A stretch of 64,000 nt of DNA from JBHELG01 sp046263195. GTDB lineage: Bacteria; Actinomycetota; Nitriliruptoria; Nitriliruptorales; JAHWKO01. Shown piece by piece: positions 25,069 through 34,769 of this stretch. Numbering within the stretch: position 1 is the first letter of the stretch; every line of letters starts with the position of its first letter. The notes under the pieces were generated by a model that saw nothing but the letters and a program-made list of their open reading frames with translations, was not told where the DNA came from and made no database searches. The translations under genes were made by a program, and so were the position numbers. Where the stretch lies: positions 9,371 to 73,370 of the forward strand of contig JBHELG010000039.1 in NCBI GenBank assembly GCA_046263195.1, in the 5' to 3' direction.

Positions 25069-26604
25069 TCAACGCTCCTCGGAGACGGCGGGATCAGGGA
25101 CAGCTGGGGTCACCCCGGGCCCCGGGGCAAACGCGAGACCGTCGCAGACGACCCGGGATGGGCTCATGGGGCCCGGGCTGGTCGGGGTGAACAGGAACTC
25201 GGACTGGCGGGCGAGATCACCGACACCGGTCGAGTCGACCCTTCGCTCGTCAGCGATGGTGAAGACGTGTCCGAGCTTCTCCTGCTTCGTCGCGAGATAG
25301 AGAGCGTTGGCTGGGTTCGAGCGCACCTGGAGCGGTACGCGGTCGACGATCTCCAGACCGAATTCTGCGATGCCAGCCCGCTTCGCGGGGTTGTTCGTCA
25401 GTAGTCGCAGCGTCGAGAGCCCTAGGTCGGCGAGGATCATCGCGGCGGTGCCGTAGCTGCGCGAGTCGGCGGGGAGGCCCAGGGCGAGGTTCGCGTCGAC
25501 GGTGTCGCTGCCGTCGTCCTGGAGTTGGTAGGCCTGGAGCTTGTGGATGAGGCCGATGCCCCGTCCCTCGTGACCTCGCAGGTAGACCACGACACCGCGG
25601 CCTTCTTCGGCGATGCTCGCCATCGCAAGATCGAGCTGGGCACCGCAGTCGCAGCGCCGCGACCGGAAAACGTCCCCGGTCAGACACTCGGAGTGGACCC
25701 GCACGAGCACGTTGCGTGCGCCTTCGGTGTCGCCGTACGCGAGGGCGAGATGGTGTAGGCCGTCGACGAGCGATTCGTAACCGATCACCCGCCAGCTGCC
25801 GTAAGGGGTGGGAAGATGGGTCTCGGCGACGCGACGAATTGTCCCGCCGGCGGTCTTGACTGTCCCCGCCCTCCGGGCCTGTGGCCCTCCCCCGGACAAG
25901 CCAAGACCGCCTTCCCGCCCAGGATCTGTCCCGCCGGCGGTCTTGGGCAAGCCAAGACCGCCTTCCCGCCCGGGCACGAGCCGCTCGCAACGGCGGCGGT
26001 AGGCGATGATGTCCGCGATGGAGATGAGCGGGAGACGGTGCCGGTCGGCGAACTCCCTCAGCTCGGGAAGGCGGGCCATGGTGCCGTCGTCACCCATGAT
26101 CTCGCAGATGACTCCCGCAGGATAGAGACCGGCGAGACGAGCCAGGTCGACGGCGGCTTCGGTGTGGCCGGGGCGCCGCAGGACTCCCCCCTCCGTGTAG
26201 CGGAGGGGGAAGACGTGGCCGGGGCGGCGGAAGTCGTTCGCAGCGGCCTCGGGGCTGAGCAAGCGCGCGATGGTGTGGGCCCGGTCGTAGGCGCTGATCC
26301 CGGTCGAGCGCGGGACGTCGAGGTCGATGGAGACCGTGAAGTTCGTGTCGGTGCTGGCGCTCGGGGAGGCGACCATGGGCCCGATGTCGAGTTCTTCGAG
26401 TCGTTTGGCGACGATCGCCACACAGATGAGGCCGCGGCCGAACCTCGCCATGAAGTTGACCGCTTCGGGTGTGATCTTCTCGGCGGCGATGACGAGGTCA
26501 CCCTCGTTCTCGCGTTCGGCGTCATCGACGACGATCACCATGCCGCCCTCGGCGATCCTGGCGCGTGCCTGCCCGATCGGGGCGTGCGGGAGCTCAGCCA
26601 CCAC
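25069..26604 (-). CDS. ribBA: Bifunctional DHBP synthase / GTP cyclohydrolase II with two in-frame repeat insertions
   Basis: RibB makes 3,4-dihydroxy-2-butanone 4-phosphate and RibA opens GTP. The RibB half shows [12 protein letters not shown] and FGRGLICVA. The RibA half has the zinc cysteines in [18 protein letters not shown] and [10 protein letters not shown]. The likely start is GTG 26604, after GGAGG and overlapping the ribE stop, for 511 residues. The interdomain linker, normally a few residues, contains about 47 extra residues (about 210-256) with the repeated phrases GREGGLGL and KTAGGT. They are encoded by one long and one short copy of the dispersed palindromic element in tandem. 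The C-terminus is also extended and Pro-rich. Confidence 0.94.
   Translation of the reverse strand: MVAELPHAPIGQARARIAEGGMVIVVDDAERENEGDLVIAAEKITPEAVNFMARFGRGLICVAIVAKRLEELDIGPMVASPSASTDTNFTVSIDLDVPRSTGISAYDRAHTIARLLSPEAAANDFRRPGHVFPLRYTEGGVLRRPGHTEAAVDLARLAGLYPAGVICEIMGDDGTMARLPELREFADRHRLPLISIADIIAYRRRCERLVPGREGGLGLPKTAGGTDPGREGGLGLSGGGPQARRAGTVKTAGGTIRRVAETHLPTPYGSWRVIGYESLVDGLHHLALAYGDTEGARNVLVRVHSECLTGDVFRSRRCDCGAQLDLAMASIAEEGRGVVVYLRGHEGRGIGLIHKLQAYQLQDDGSDTVDANLALGLPADSRSYGTAAMILADLGLSTLRLLTNNPAKRAGIAEFGLEIVDRVPLQVRSNPANALYLATKQEKLGHVFTIADERRVDSTGVGDLARQSEFLFTPTSPGPMSPSRVVCDGLAFAPGPGVTPAVPDPAVSEER
25841..25976 (-). repeat. Dispersed palindromic element, long plus short copy in tandem, inside ribBA
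   Basis: Long copy: GGCGGTCTTG (25849-25858) pairs with CAAGACCGCC (25902-25911) around an inner GGGCC-TGT-GGCCC hairpin. Short copy: GGCGGTCTTGG (25936-25946) pairs perfectly with CCAAGACCGCC (25952-25962) around GCAAG. Both start with GTCCCGCCGGCGGTCTTG and end CCGCCTTCCCGCCC. This is the clearest pair in the window and I use it as the reference. Confidence 0.88.
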
Positions 26605-27262
26605 GTCCGTCACCTCCGCCTGTGAGGTCGCCGCCGGCGCTCCCAGAGGCGTACGCCGCTCCACCCGCCGTCCGACGGAGAAGCTCCTGGAGATATTTCG
26701 CCACGACGTCGGCTTCGAGGTTCACCCGGTCACCGATCGCCAGCCCCCCCAGGGTAGTGATCGCGCAGGTGTGCGGAACGAGGCCGACTCGGAAGGTCGC
26801 CGCGCTCGGATCGGTGTCGGCCACGGTCAGGCTGACGCCCTGTAGGGCCACGGAGCCCCTCGGGACGAGGTAGGGGGCGACGGTCGCAGGCGCGGCGAGC
26901 GTGAGCAGGACGGTGCCCGGGTGCTCCTCGCGTCCCACGACCGTCCCGACTCCGTCGACGTGCCCCTGCACGAGGTGCCCGCCGAACCTTCCGTCGGCTC
27001 GTAGAGGCCGTTCGAGGTTGACAGGATCGTCGTCACAGAGGTCTCCCAGCACGGTGGTCCGAAGTGTGTCGAGCATGAGGTCGGCTTCGAACCCGTTGGA
27101 GGTGAGCTTGGCGACAGTCAAGCAGCAGCCGTCGACAGCGATCGAGGCGCCCATTTCCATACCGGCCAGGACCTGCACGCATGTGACGCCGAGGCGGGCG
27201 TGGCTCGCTGCTCGCTCGAGGCCGGTGACCCTCCCCACCTCTTCCACGATCCCCGTGAACAT
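26594..27262 (-). CDS. ribE: Riboflavin synthase, alpha chain
   Basis: Dismutates two lumazines to riboflavin. The 222 residues form two similar barrels: [12 protein letters not shown] and DGCCLTV in the first, [21 protein letters not shown] and [12 protein letters not shown] in the second. The Gly-rich tail is not conserved. It overlaps ribBA by 11 bases if that gene starts at 26604. No FMN riboswitch motif was seen upstream of ribD or ribE. Confidence 0.95.
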   Translation of the reverse strand: MFTGIVEEVGRVTGLERAASHARLGVTCVQVLAGMEMGASIAVDGCCLTVAKLTSNGFEADLMLDTLRTTVLGDLCDDDPVNLERPLRADGRFGGHLVQGHVDGVGTVVGREEHPGTVLLTLAAPATVAPYLVPRGSVALQGVSLTVADTDPSAATFRVGLVPHTCAITTLGGLAIGDRVNLEADVVAKYLQELLRRTAGGAAYASGSAGGDLTGGGDGRGG

Positions 27263-27270
27263 CTCGCCTC

Positions 27271-28395
27271 CTACCGGCCAACGTCGGCAGAGGCGGCGGG
27301 TTGGAGCGGCGGTTGCGGGCGGGCGACGATCACGAGGTCGCCTCCGAGCCGGTCCACCGAGTCAAGCCGCCACGTCCAGCGCTCGGCCAGCGAACGTGCG
27401 CCGGGGCCTGCGATGCTCGCGACACCGTCACCCCCGATCAGGGCGGGTGCCACATGCAGAACGAGGCGGTCAACCAGGTTCCCGCGTACGAGCGCCCCGG
27501 CGAGGGTGGGTCCGCCTTCCGCCAGCATCGCCTGGACGTCGCGCTCGGCGCAGGCCTGCAGTGCGGCCGTGAGGTCCACACCGCCGCCCGCTGCGGGTGC
27601 GACAGTAACGACATCGACACCGCGTTCGGCCATGGCTCGGCGCCACTCCGGCTTGGACTGCGTCGTCGTGACAGCTATCGCCCCCGGACGAGCCGCCTTG
27701 GCGTTGGCAGGAATACGCCCACGCGCGTCGAGCAGGACGGGTCGGGGCTGGACCGGCGGCGCCGGTACGTGACGAACGGTCAATTCGGGGTCGTCGCCGA
27801 GCACCGTTCCCGAGCCCACCATGACCGCATCCATCCTCGCCCGGAGCGAATGAACGGCCGAACGTGCCTCGGACGAGCTGATCCACCGACTGGAGCCGTC
27901 GCGTGCGGCAGCCCGCCCATCGAGGGTCTGGGCGAGCTTGAGGGTCACGAACGGCCGACCCGTGCGGTGGAAGTGGACGAAGACCTCGTTCTGCTGTGAT
28001 GCCTCGTCCGCCATCAGTCCACCGCTCACCGTGAGCCCGGCCGCACGAAGTCGTTCGGCGCCTCCTCGCGCGTGGGCGGTGGGCTCGGTCAGGGCATAGA
28101 CCACGCGAGCTACACCGGCGTCGATGAGCGCGTCGGCGCACGGCCCGGTGCGCCCGTGATGAGCGCATGGTTCGAGGGTGACGTAGGCCGTGGTACCCCT
28201 CGCCCGTCCTCGAGCCGTCCCCAGCGCGACGATCTCCGCGTGTGGACCTCCTGCCCGTTCGTGCCAACCCTCGCCGACGACCGCGCCTTGATGGACGAGC
28301 ACGCACCCGACCAGCGGGTTCGGTCGCACAGTGGCCCGACCGCGCTCGGCGAGTTCAAGCGCCCTGCGCATATGAACCTCGTCGAGCGCAGCCAC
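27271..28395 (-). CDS. ribD: Bifunctional riboflavin deaminase / reductase
   Basis: Deaminates, then reduces, the GTP-derived pyrimidine. The N-terminal zinc deaminase shows RPNPLVGCVLV, GPHAEIVAL and EPCAHHGRTGPC; the reductase shows FVTLKLAQTLDGRAA, SSRWISS and LAEGGPTLAGALV. GTG 28395 follows GAGGA and gives 374 residues; the upstream open frame is a shadow of rsmB. It starts 68 bases after rsmB and 8 bases before ribE. The gene for ribulose-phosphate 3-epimerase, often found between rsmB and ribD in actinobacteria, is absent here. Confidence 0.94.
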   Translation of the reverse strand: MAALDEVHMRRALELAERGRATVRPNPLVGCVLVHQGAVVGEGWHERAGGPHAEIVALGTARGRARGTTAYVTLEPCAHHGRTGPCADALIDAGVARVVYALTEPTAHARGGAERLRAAGLTVSGGLMADEASQQNEVFVHFHRTGRPFVTLKLAQTLDGRAAARDGSSRWISSSEARSAVHSLRARMDAVMVGSGTVLGDDPELTVRHVPAPPVQPRPVLLDARGRIPANAKAARPGAIAVTTTQSKPEWRRAMAERGVDVVTVAPAAGGGVDLTAALQACAERDVQAMLAEGGPTLAGALVRGNLVDRLVLHVAPALIGGDGVASIAGPGARSLAERWTWRLDSVDRLGGDLVIVARPQPPLQPAASADVGR

Positions 28396-28462
28396 CTCAG
28401 GTCCTCGATCTTGCCGTCGACGTGTATCCGGGAGAGCTTTGCAATGGGGCTGACCGCCGCCG

Positions 28463-29791
28463 TCACCACTTCCGCCGTAGAGTGGCATGGTACATGGCGT
28501 CGGTACCGTCTCGGTGGGGCCAACGCTGCACCTCCTCGACGAGGACGAAGCGGGCGTCGCGCTCGAGGAAGCCGGCCACGATCGCCGTCGTCTCCGGCTG
28601 CGTCCAGGTGCAGGCCGCATACGTGACATGACCACCGGGGCGGGTGCGTTCCCCGCCGGCTGCGAGGAGCCGACGCTGGAGACGGGCGAGCTCGTACGCG
28701 TCATTCTGCGTGCGGCGCCAGCGGACCTCGGGACGGCGGCGCCCGGTACCGAACCCTGTGCAGGGGGCGTCGACGAGCACGACGTCGAAGCTTCCCTCCA
28801 CCGGCGGGTCGGTCCCGTCCCCGACCCGCACGTCGGCCGCGACACCGAGTTTCGCCGCGGCTGCCCTGACGAGCTCGGCGCGGTGCGGGTGCAGCTCCAC
28901 GGCGACGACCTGGCCCTCGGGGCCGGCGAGGGTGGCGAGATGAGTCGTCTTCCCACCGGGCCCGGCGCACAGGTCGAGGACGCGGTCGCCGTCTTGGACC
29001 CGCGTGGCATGCACGACGAGCATGGAGGCTTCGTCCTGGGGCACGGCCCGACCCTCCGCGACCGCAGCCAGCCGGCGCGGATCGGCCCCCTGCGCCCGGA
29101 CCGCCTCCGGCGCGTGCCTTCCCGGCAAGGCCTCGACCCCGCTGGCGCGCAGCTCCGACAGGAGCTCGTCTCGGTCGCCTACTGCTCGCAGCGTGAGACC
29201 CGGCGGGATGTTGTCGCCCTCGAGCGCCGCCCGCGCCTCGTCGCGACCCAGACGCTCGACAAGCTCGGCGGTCAGCCAGGAAGGGTGGGCGGTCGTGAGC
29301 GCGAGACTGCCGACGGGATCGGTCGCCGGCTCAGGCCAGTCCAGGCCCTTGCTGACCCGGCGGGAGAGAGCGCGCAGCACTCCGTTCACGAAGGCGGCGG
29401 CGCGCCGGGAACGGGGGTTCGGCACCACCTCCCGGGCAAGGTGGACCGCGGTCGCCACCGCCGCAGCGGGTGGCACCTCGGTTCGGAGCAGTTGAAGCGC
29501 CCCGAGCCGCAGCAGGCGTCGCAGCGGCGGCTCGACAGCGTCGAGCGGACGATCAAGGACCTGCTCGAGTGCCCAGTCGAGCGTTCCCTCCCAGCGCAAG
29601 GTGTCGTAGGCGAGGTGGCTCGCGAAGGACCGGTCACGAGCGTCGCGCAGCCGGCTGACAGCTGCAGGGACGGCAAGGTTGCTGTAGGCGCCTTCCTCGT
29701 CGACAGCCCGCAGCGCGACGAGCGCCGCTCGTCGCGCGGGCAGACCGGGCCCCGACGTCTCCCCCCGACGGGCGACGAGGTCCTCAACCAC
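28463..29791 (-). CDS. rsmB: 16S rRNA (cytosine-967-C5)-methyltransferase
   Basis: Two-domain protein: an N-terminal NusB-like RNA-binding domain (about residues 18-150) and a class I methyltransferase. The SAM loop is VLDLCAGPGGKTTHLA. The two catalytic cysteines are in VDAPCTGFGTGRR and YAACTWTQPE (usually YSTC(T/S)). 442 residues. GTG 29791 overlaps the fmt stop by 8 bases, which suggests coupling to fmt, as in many bacteria. Confidence 0.94.
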   Translation of the reverse strand: MVEDLVARRGETSGPGLPARRAALVALRAVDEEGAYSNLAVPAAVSRLRDARDRSFASHLAYDTLRWEGTLDWALEQVLDRPLDAVEPPLRRLLRLGALQLLRTEVPPAAAVATAVHLAREVVPNPRSRRAAAFVNGVLRALSRRVSKGLDWPEPATDPVGSLALTTAHPSWLTAELVERLGRDEARAALEGDNIPPGLTLRAVGDRDELLSELRASGVEALPGRHAPEAVRAQGADPRRLAAVAEGRAVPQDEASMLVVHATRVQDGDRVLDLCAGPGGKTTHLATLAGPEGQVVAVELHPHRAELVRAAAAKLGVAADVRVGDGTDPPVEGSFDVVLVDAPCTGFGTGRRRPEVRWRRTQNDAYELARLQRRLLAAGGERTRPGGHVTYAACTWTQPETTAIVAGFLERDARFVLVEEVQRWPHRDGTDAMYHATLRRKW

Positions 29792-30704
29792 CCAAGACCT
29801 CCCCAGGCTCTGGCCGGTAACCGCGGACGAACGCCGCCCCTGACATGGCCGGCCGTCCTTCCGGTTGCAGCTCGGTCAGGATGACGGCCCCCTCGCCGGT
29901 GCCCACGACCGGTCCCTGGTGATCCTCTCCCACGAACTGGCTGGGCATCCCCTCGAAGTCGGTGACGCGCGCGCGCCAGACCTTCAGCCGGCGACCGCGA
30001 AAGACGGTGTGCGCACCGGGCGCCGGGTTGGCGCTGCGTACGAGGCGCACGACCTCAGTCGCGGAAGACTTCCAGTCGATGGCCACGTCCTCGGAGGCGA
30101 CTTTCCGGGCCAGGGTGACCCCCTCGGCTGGCTGAGGCACGGGCTGCTCGCCGGCGACGAGACGACGAAGGCTGTCGAGCAGGACAGGGGCACCGAGCCG
30201 TGCCAGCCGGGCGAGCAGCTCTCCGGCCGTCTCTTCCGGTCCGATCTCGACCTTCATCTGCTCGAGGACCGGCCCGGTGTCCATGCCCTCATCGAGCACG
30301 AAGGTCGTCACGCCGGTGACCTGGTCCCCCGCTCGTATGGCGTGTTGGACGGGAGCCGCACCGCGCCAGCGGGGCAGCAGCGAGAAGTGGAGGTTGACGA
30401 ACCCGTGACGTACCGCGGCGAGCACGGCGGGAGGCAGGAGCGCCCCGTAGGCCACCACGGCGGCGGCTTCGAGGTCGAGCGCCTCCAGCCGGGGAGCAAT
30501 CTCGGCCGCCCGCATCGGCTGGCAGACCGGCAGGTCGAGGTCGTGGGCGACCACCTTCACGGGCGGCGGAACCGGACGGCGAGAACGACCGCGTGGGCGG
30601 TCGGGGTTCGTGACGACGACGGCCACTTCGACATCCTCGGCTGCGGCGAGCGTCTGAAGCGCGGGCTCGGCTACGTCGGGCGTGCCGAAGAAGGCGATCC
30701 GCAC
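29784..30704 (-). CDS. fmt: Methionyl-tRNA formyltransferase
   Basis: Formylates initiator Met-tRNA. 306 residues with RIAFFGTPDVAEPAL, the folate-site VNLHFSLLPRWRGAAPV (catalytic Asn/His) and DEGMDTGP, followed by the C-terminal OB-like domain. It lies 19 bases downstream of def, the matching deformylase, and overlaps rsmB. Confidence 0.96.
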   Translation of the reverse strand: MRIAFFGTPDVAEPALQTLAAAEDVEVAVVVTNPDRPRGRSRRPVPPPVKVVAHDLDLPVCQPMRAAEIAPRLEALDLEAAAVVAYGALLPPAVLAAVRHGFVNLHFSLLPRWRGAAPVQHAIRAGDQVTGVTTFVLDEGMDTGPVLEQMKVEIGPEETAGELLARLARLGAPVLLDSLRRLVAGEQPVPQPAEGVTLARKVASEDVAIDWKSSATEVVRLVRSANPAPGAHTVFRGRRLKVWRARVTDFEGMPSQFVGEDHQGPVVGTGEGAVILTELQPEGRPAMSGAAFVRGYRPEPGEVLGG

Positions 30705-30723
30705 GAGTCAACCTCTGGTGCCG

Positions 30724-31260
30724 TCAGAGCCGTAGGCCGGCACTGGGCTCGGACAGATCGTCGAGACCGCGCTCGAGGCTGTGCTCGCGCATGCGCTTGA
30801 GCGCCTCCTTGCGGTCGTGCTTCGCGAGGTGGTCGATGAAGAGCACGCCGTTGAGGTGATCGATCTCGTGGAGGAACACCCGGGCCAGGAGTCCCTCAGC
30901 GTCCGTGAGCTGCTCGTCGCCGGACCCGTCCTGGTGTCGCACCCTCACCCAAATCGGCCGCTCAAGAGGGTAGAACAGGCCGGGAAACGACAGGCAGCCC
31001 TCCTCGCCCTCCTGAAGTTCCTCGGAAGCGTCCTCGACGACCGGGTTGCAGACCGTGCCGTGGCGATCCTTGACCTCCCAGGTGAACAGGCGTTTCAGCA
31101 CTCCCACCTGATTGGCGGCGAGGCCGCCGCCGCCGGCCTCGCGCATGGTTTCGAACATGTCGTCGGCAAGCCGCCGCAGACGTGCATCGAAGGAGGTCAC
31201 CTCCCGCGCACGCTGCCGAAGCACAGGGTCGCCGAAAAGGCGGATGTCGAGGATGGCCAC
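30724..31260 (-). CDS. def: Peptide deformylase
   Basis: Removes the N-formyl group from nascent proteins; a metalloenzyme, usually Fe2+. All three motifs are present: GGGLAANQVG, EGCLSFPG with its metal-binding Cys, and FLHEIDHLNG with the HExxH ligands. GTG 31260 (VAILDIRLFGDPVLR) gives 178 residues and matches the family start; the longer frame upstream is not conserved. It is followed by fmt. A C-terminal tail of about 20 residues continues past the core. Confidence 0.95.
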   Translation of the reverse strand: MAILDIRLFGDPVLRQRAREVTSFDARLRRLADDMFETMREAGGGGLAANQVGVLKRLFTWEVKDRHGTVCNPVVEDASEELQEGEEGCLSFPGLFYPLERPIWVRVRHQDGSGDEQLTDAEGLLARVFLHEIDHLNGVLFIDHLAKHDRKEALKRMREHSLERGLDDLSEPSAGLRL

Positions 31261-31361
31261 GAGACACCCTGACCGGTCGGGGACGATGCGCCCCAGGGTA
31301 CGCGACAGCCGACAAGCGCGGGCCAGGTCAACGAGTCGTGCCGCCCGTCGTGATCTGGGCC

Positions 31362-33500
31362 TCATCCCACATCGACGGGGTCTACATCGACCCTCACGTC
31401 GAGGCCCTCCCGGCTCCACACCACACGCAGTGGAGTGAGCGCGGCGAGCGTCGATGAGCGGTCGGCACTCTTCACGAGCAGACCGGAGCGCTCGCCGAGC
31501 GGACGGGGTCCGAGCACCTGGTCGCTGCCGGGGAGGCCACTGCGCAGGTCGGCGGCGACCCGCCGACCGTCGCCATGGACGTCGAGTCGAATCGCGTAGG
31601 CGGCGGGGGGAAAGCGCAGTTCACCTCTTCGGCGTGCTTCCTCACGCCAGAACGCTCCCGGGTCCCAAGCCACGAGCGCACGGACCGCGTGATGCCCAGG
31701 CTCCCGCGTCTGCACGACGACCGCCCCGTCCGGCACGAGCGCGCCACGGGTGGCCGACCCGGGGCGCTTCACGCCGGCTGAGCGGGATGGCCACGCGGCC
31801 ACCCGGAAAGCGAGCCTCAGGGCATCCTCGCCGGCATCGAGTGTGGGACGCCTGAGCTGACCGTCGAGATCCGGTAGCACGACCGCCCCCACGGGACCGG
31901 GTGGCTCTGACAGGGCCGAGCCCCTCGTCATGACCACGATCGCGGGAGGCGGCGGTGCGGGCTGCGCGTATCCCTCCAACACCGCCACGACCGTGTTCCG
32001 AAAGGTCCTGGCGAGTTCCGAGCCCAGGCGCGCCGCTCCCGCCGCGAGCGGCGCAAAGACGTCACCGCCGCAACGGCCGCAGCGCATGTGCTCACGTTCT
32101 GTCGTCCAGCCGCACCCCTCGCAGAGGACGGCCAAGTCACGACCCGTCCCGCCCGCGGTCTCGGCCCTCCCCGCCCTCCGGGCCTGCGGCCCTCCCTCGG
32201 GCAGGCCAAGACCGCTCACCCACCCGGAGGCGACCGCGAGAGAGGAGTCGCACCTTGGGCAGGCGAACCTTTCGCTGCATCGACTGCACAGGAGGGCACG
32301 ACCCTCCCCGCGACGAGCAGCGAGCACGACTCCGAGTTCTCCACGCTTCAGGCATGACCGCAGGGCCTCGACGGCGGGAGTGCCGAGTCGGCCGGGAGAA
32401 CCGGAGAGGGAGCGATCGTCGAGGCGCACGATGGGAGCCGCGGACCGTTCGGCGCTCCGGTCTGGTACGACCGGCCGCAGGCGCCGCTCGGCGAGCAGAC
32501 GCCAAGCTGCGGCGCTCGGGACGGTGCCGACCAGTACGGCGGTTGCGCCCGCTCGCCGCGCCCGTTCGAGCACGACCTCGCGGGCGTGGTGCCGGGGAGC
32601 GCGCCGCTCCTTGAGAGCCGGGTTCGCCTCGTCAATGATGACGGCCAGCCCGAGTCGGGCGAGGGGCCAGAACGCCACGCCTCGTTCCCCGACCACGACC
32701 CGAAGCTGCCCGCAGCGAGCCTCGAGCCACCCCCGGTACAGGCGCCTGGCGCCAGGCCCGCCCCGCATGTCGACGGCCAGGTCCCGGAAGGCGTGCGTGA
32801 CTGCATCGGCCGCGCAGCTCTTCGGCTCCGGTACGACGACGAGGACGTCGCGACCTCCGTCCAAGGTGGCCGCGGCGAGTTCAACGAGTCGGACGCCGAG
32901 GTTCTCGTGTGGCAGCGTCCTCCAGTAGAAGGCCCCCGCTCCAGCTTCAGCCGCAACTCTGAGCTCGCTCCCCGCGTGGCCGTAGGGCGACCATGCGCTG
33001 TCATCGATCGCGACAGGCTCGGGATCGGGGGGACGAGCTGCCCGTCCGGGGGGGTACCACCCCGCCTCCTCGGCGCGGCGTTCGACGTCGCTGACGCGCT
33101 GGGGTAGGGCGTGGCGGATCACTGCGGCGGTCGGGGCGGCGAAGCGCTGTGCTGCCCAGCGCAGGACTTCGATCTCTTCCGGCGTCGCCCAGGCGTGCGG
33201 GCCGAGAACGCGCCGCACCTCACGGAGCTTGTGGGACGACGTGTCTTGCGTCAGGGCGACGACGAGGCCGCGCACGCGCCGACCGGCGAAGACGACTTCG
33301 ACGCGGGAGCCCACTCGGATGCGAGGCGCGAGTGCCTCGGGGAGGGCATAGTCGAAGGGACGGTCGAGGTGGTCGGGCTCGACCTCGACGAGAACCTGTG
33401 CGATGGGCAGCTGGTCAGACCCCGACGGCTTCGCGGAGTTCGTCCGCCCGGTCGGCGCGCTCCCAGGTGAAGGTGGCGCCGCTGCGCCCGAAGTGCCCAT
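31362..33500 (-). CDS. priA: PriA-like primosomal protein, helicase motifs lost, repeat insertion in zinc domain
   Basis: Primosomal protein N' of replication restart, 712 residues from ATG 33500. The 3'-DNA-binding domain ([15 protein letters not shown]) and zinc domain are present, but the Walker A position reads [12 protein letters not shown] and the DEAH position reads IIDEAN. The ATPase is therefore probably inactive, as is usual in actinobacteria. The zinc cysteines (about 405, 408, 414, 417 and 460, 463, 474, 477) are intact, but residues about 427-453 between the two groups are an extra Gly-rich peptide from the dispersed palindromic element. The start is uncertain: ATG 33500 overlaps metK by 86 bases, and no ATG, GTG or TTG lies between it and the conserved region. 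Confidence 0.87.
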   Translation of the reverse strand: MGTSGAAAPPSPGSAPTGRTNSAKPSGSDQLPIAQVLVEVEPDHLDRPFDYALPEALAPRIRVGSRVEVVFAGRRVRGLVVALTQDTSSHKLREVRRVLGPHAWATPEEIEVLRWAAQRFAAPTAAVIRHALPQRVSDVERRAEEAGWYPPGRAARPPDPEPVAIDDSAWSPYGHAGSELRVAAEAGAGAFYWRTLPHENLGVRLVELAAATLDGGRDVLVVVPEPKSCAADAVTHAFRDLAVDMRGGPGARRLYRGWLEARCGQLRVVVGERGVAFWPLARLGLAVIIDEANPALKERRAPRHHAREVVLERARRAGATAVLVGTVPSAAAWRLLAERRLRPVVPDRSAERSAAPIVRLDDRSLSGSPGRLGTPAVEALRSCLKRGELGVVLAARRGEGRALLCSRCSERFACPRCDSSLAVASGWVSGLGLPEGGPQARRAGRAETAGGTGRDLAVLCEGCGWTTEREHMRCGRCGGDVFAPLAAGAARLGSELARTFRNTVVAVLEGYAQPAPPPPAIVVMTRGSALSEPPGPVGAVVLPDLDGQLRRPTLDAGEDALRLAFRVAAWPSRSAGVKRPGSATRGALVPDGAVVVQTREPGHHAVRALVAWDPGAFWREEARRRGELRFPPAAYAIRLDVHGDGRRVAADLRSGLPGSDQVLGPRPLGERSGLLVKSADRSSTLAALTPLRVVWSREGLDVRVDVDPVDVG
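32143..32224 (-). repeat. Dispersed palindromic element, long form, inside priA
   Basis: GCGGTCTCGG (32155-32164) pairs with CCAAGACCGC (32206-32215) with one mismatch, around an inner GGGCC-TGC-GGCCC hairpin (about 32179-32191). It shares CCCCGCCCTCCGGGCCTG with the ribBA copy. It is read in frame, in the same orientation as in ribBA. Confidence 0.85.
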
Positions 33501-34605
33501 AGGCTGCCGTCGCCTGGTAGATCGGGCGGCGCAAGTCGAGGCTGCGGATGATCGCCGCCGGGCGCAGGTCGAACACCTCCCGTATGCCCTTGAGGATGTG
33601 GTCGGGATCGGCCTGCTCGGTGCCGAACGTCTCGATCATCATGGAGACGGGGTGGGCGACGCCGATCGCGTACGCGATCTGCAGCTCAACCCGGTTCGCG
33701 AGGCCCGCGGCCACGACCGTCTTGGCCACCCACCGAGCCGCGTACGCCGCGGAACGGTCGACCTTCGTCGGGTCCTTGCCACTGAAAGCCCCCCCGCCGT
33801 GACGCGCGTAGCCTCCATACGTGTCGACGATGATCTTGCGACCGGTGAGACCGCAGTCCGCGTGCGGACCTCCCAGCTCGAAACGGCCGGTGGGATTCAC
33901 GAGCAGACGCATCTCGGACAGGTCGATGTCGTCGGGCAGAAGCGGCCTGATGACGAGCTCCTCGAGGTCGGGACGCAGGAGCGTCCCGAGGTCGATCTCG
34001 GGGCGGTGTTGTGCGGAGATGAGGATGGTGTTAAGGGCGACCGGACGGTGGTCCTCGTACTCGATGGTGACCTGGGTCTTACCGTCAGGGCGCAGGTAGG
34101 GGATCTCGCCGGCCTTGCGCACGGCGGTGAGACGCTGGGCGAGCCGGTGCGCAAGGTGAATGGGCAGAGGCATGAGCTCGGGGGTCTCGTCACAGGCGAA
34201 GCCGAACATCATCCCTTGATCGCCCGCCCCGAGTTCGTCCAGCTGATCGTAGGATCCGGCCCGGGCCTCGCGTGCCCGGTCCACGCCGAGCGCGATGTCG
34301 GGCGACTGCTCGTCGATGGAGACGGAAACGCCGCAGGTGTTGCCGTCGAAGCCCATGTCGTGGTGGTCGTAACCGATCCCTATGACCGTGTTGCGCACGA
34401 TCCGCGGGATATCGACGTAGCAGTCCGTGGAGATCTCGCCCGCAACGATGACCTGACCCGTCGTCACGAGAGTCTCGCAGGCTACGCGCCCGTAGGGGTC
34501 CCGTTCGAAGATCGCATCGAGCACGGAGTCGGAGATCTGATCGGCCATCTTGTCGGGATGACCCTCGGTCACCGACTCGGACGTGAAGAGCGTTCTACGA
34601 GCCAC
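33415..34605 (-). CDS. metK: S-adenosylmethionine synthetase
   Basis: Makes SAM from methionine and ATP. 396 residues with [33 protein letters not shown] (hexapeptide GAGDQG) and the P-loop-like [19 protein letters not shown]. All are conserved. The 164-base spacer upstream (34606-34769) shows no SAM riboswitch that I can recognise; it probably carries a promoter. Confidence 0.97.
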   Translation of the reverse strand: MARRTLFTSESVTEGHPDKMADQISDSVLDAIFERDPYGRVACETLVTTGQVIVAGEISTDCYVDIPRIVRNTVIGIGYDHHDMGFDGNTCGVSVSIDEQSPDIALGVDRAREARAGSYDQLDELGAGDQGMMFGFACDETPELMPLPIHLAHRLAQRLTAVRKAGEIPYLRPDGKTQVTIEYEDHRPVALNTILISAQHRPEIDLGTLLRPDLEELVIRPLLPDDIDLSEMRLLVNPTGRFELGGPHADCGLTGRKIIVDTYGGYARHGGGAFSGKDPTKVDRSAAYAARWVAKTVVAAGLANRVELQIAYAIGVAHPVSMMIETFGTEQADPDHILKGIREVFDLRPAAIIRSLDLRRPIYQATAAYGHFGRSGATFTWERADRADELREAVGV

Positions 34606-34769
34606 GCTGTCTGTCTCCTGTGATCGGGTCTCGCGTCGCTGCGCACGGTCGCTGCGCTACTCGAGCGACGTGAAGCTCGGGATCGTATCGCTGCCCTGCG
34701 GTCGTCCGCTTGCGATCTCCGCCTGATCTTCCGGTTCCGGCCAAGACTGCTCCTCCCCTTTCGCACCCC

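Noticed and set aside
28396..28462. Possible FMN riboswitch before ribD
   Set aside because: The gap is too short for the element and none of its conserved segments is present.
31930..32928. Long open reading frame on the plus strand opposite priA
   Set aside because: It is a GC-rich antisense shadow with Arg/Ser/Pro-rich composition and no recognisable motif, while the minus strand encodes a clear PriA.
34569..34766. 65-residue frame in the metK upstream spacer
   Set aside because: Arg/Ser-rich with no conserved pattern, and it runs into metK in another frame; nothing supports a real leader peptide.
34606..34769. Possible SAM riboswitch upstream of metK
   Set aside because: No SAM riboswitch consensus could be read; the spacer is short and only a promoter is implied.
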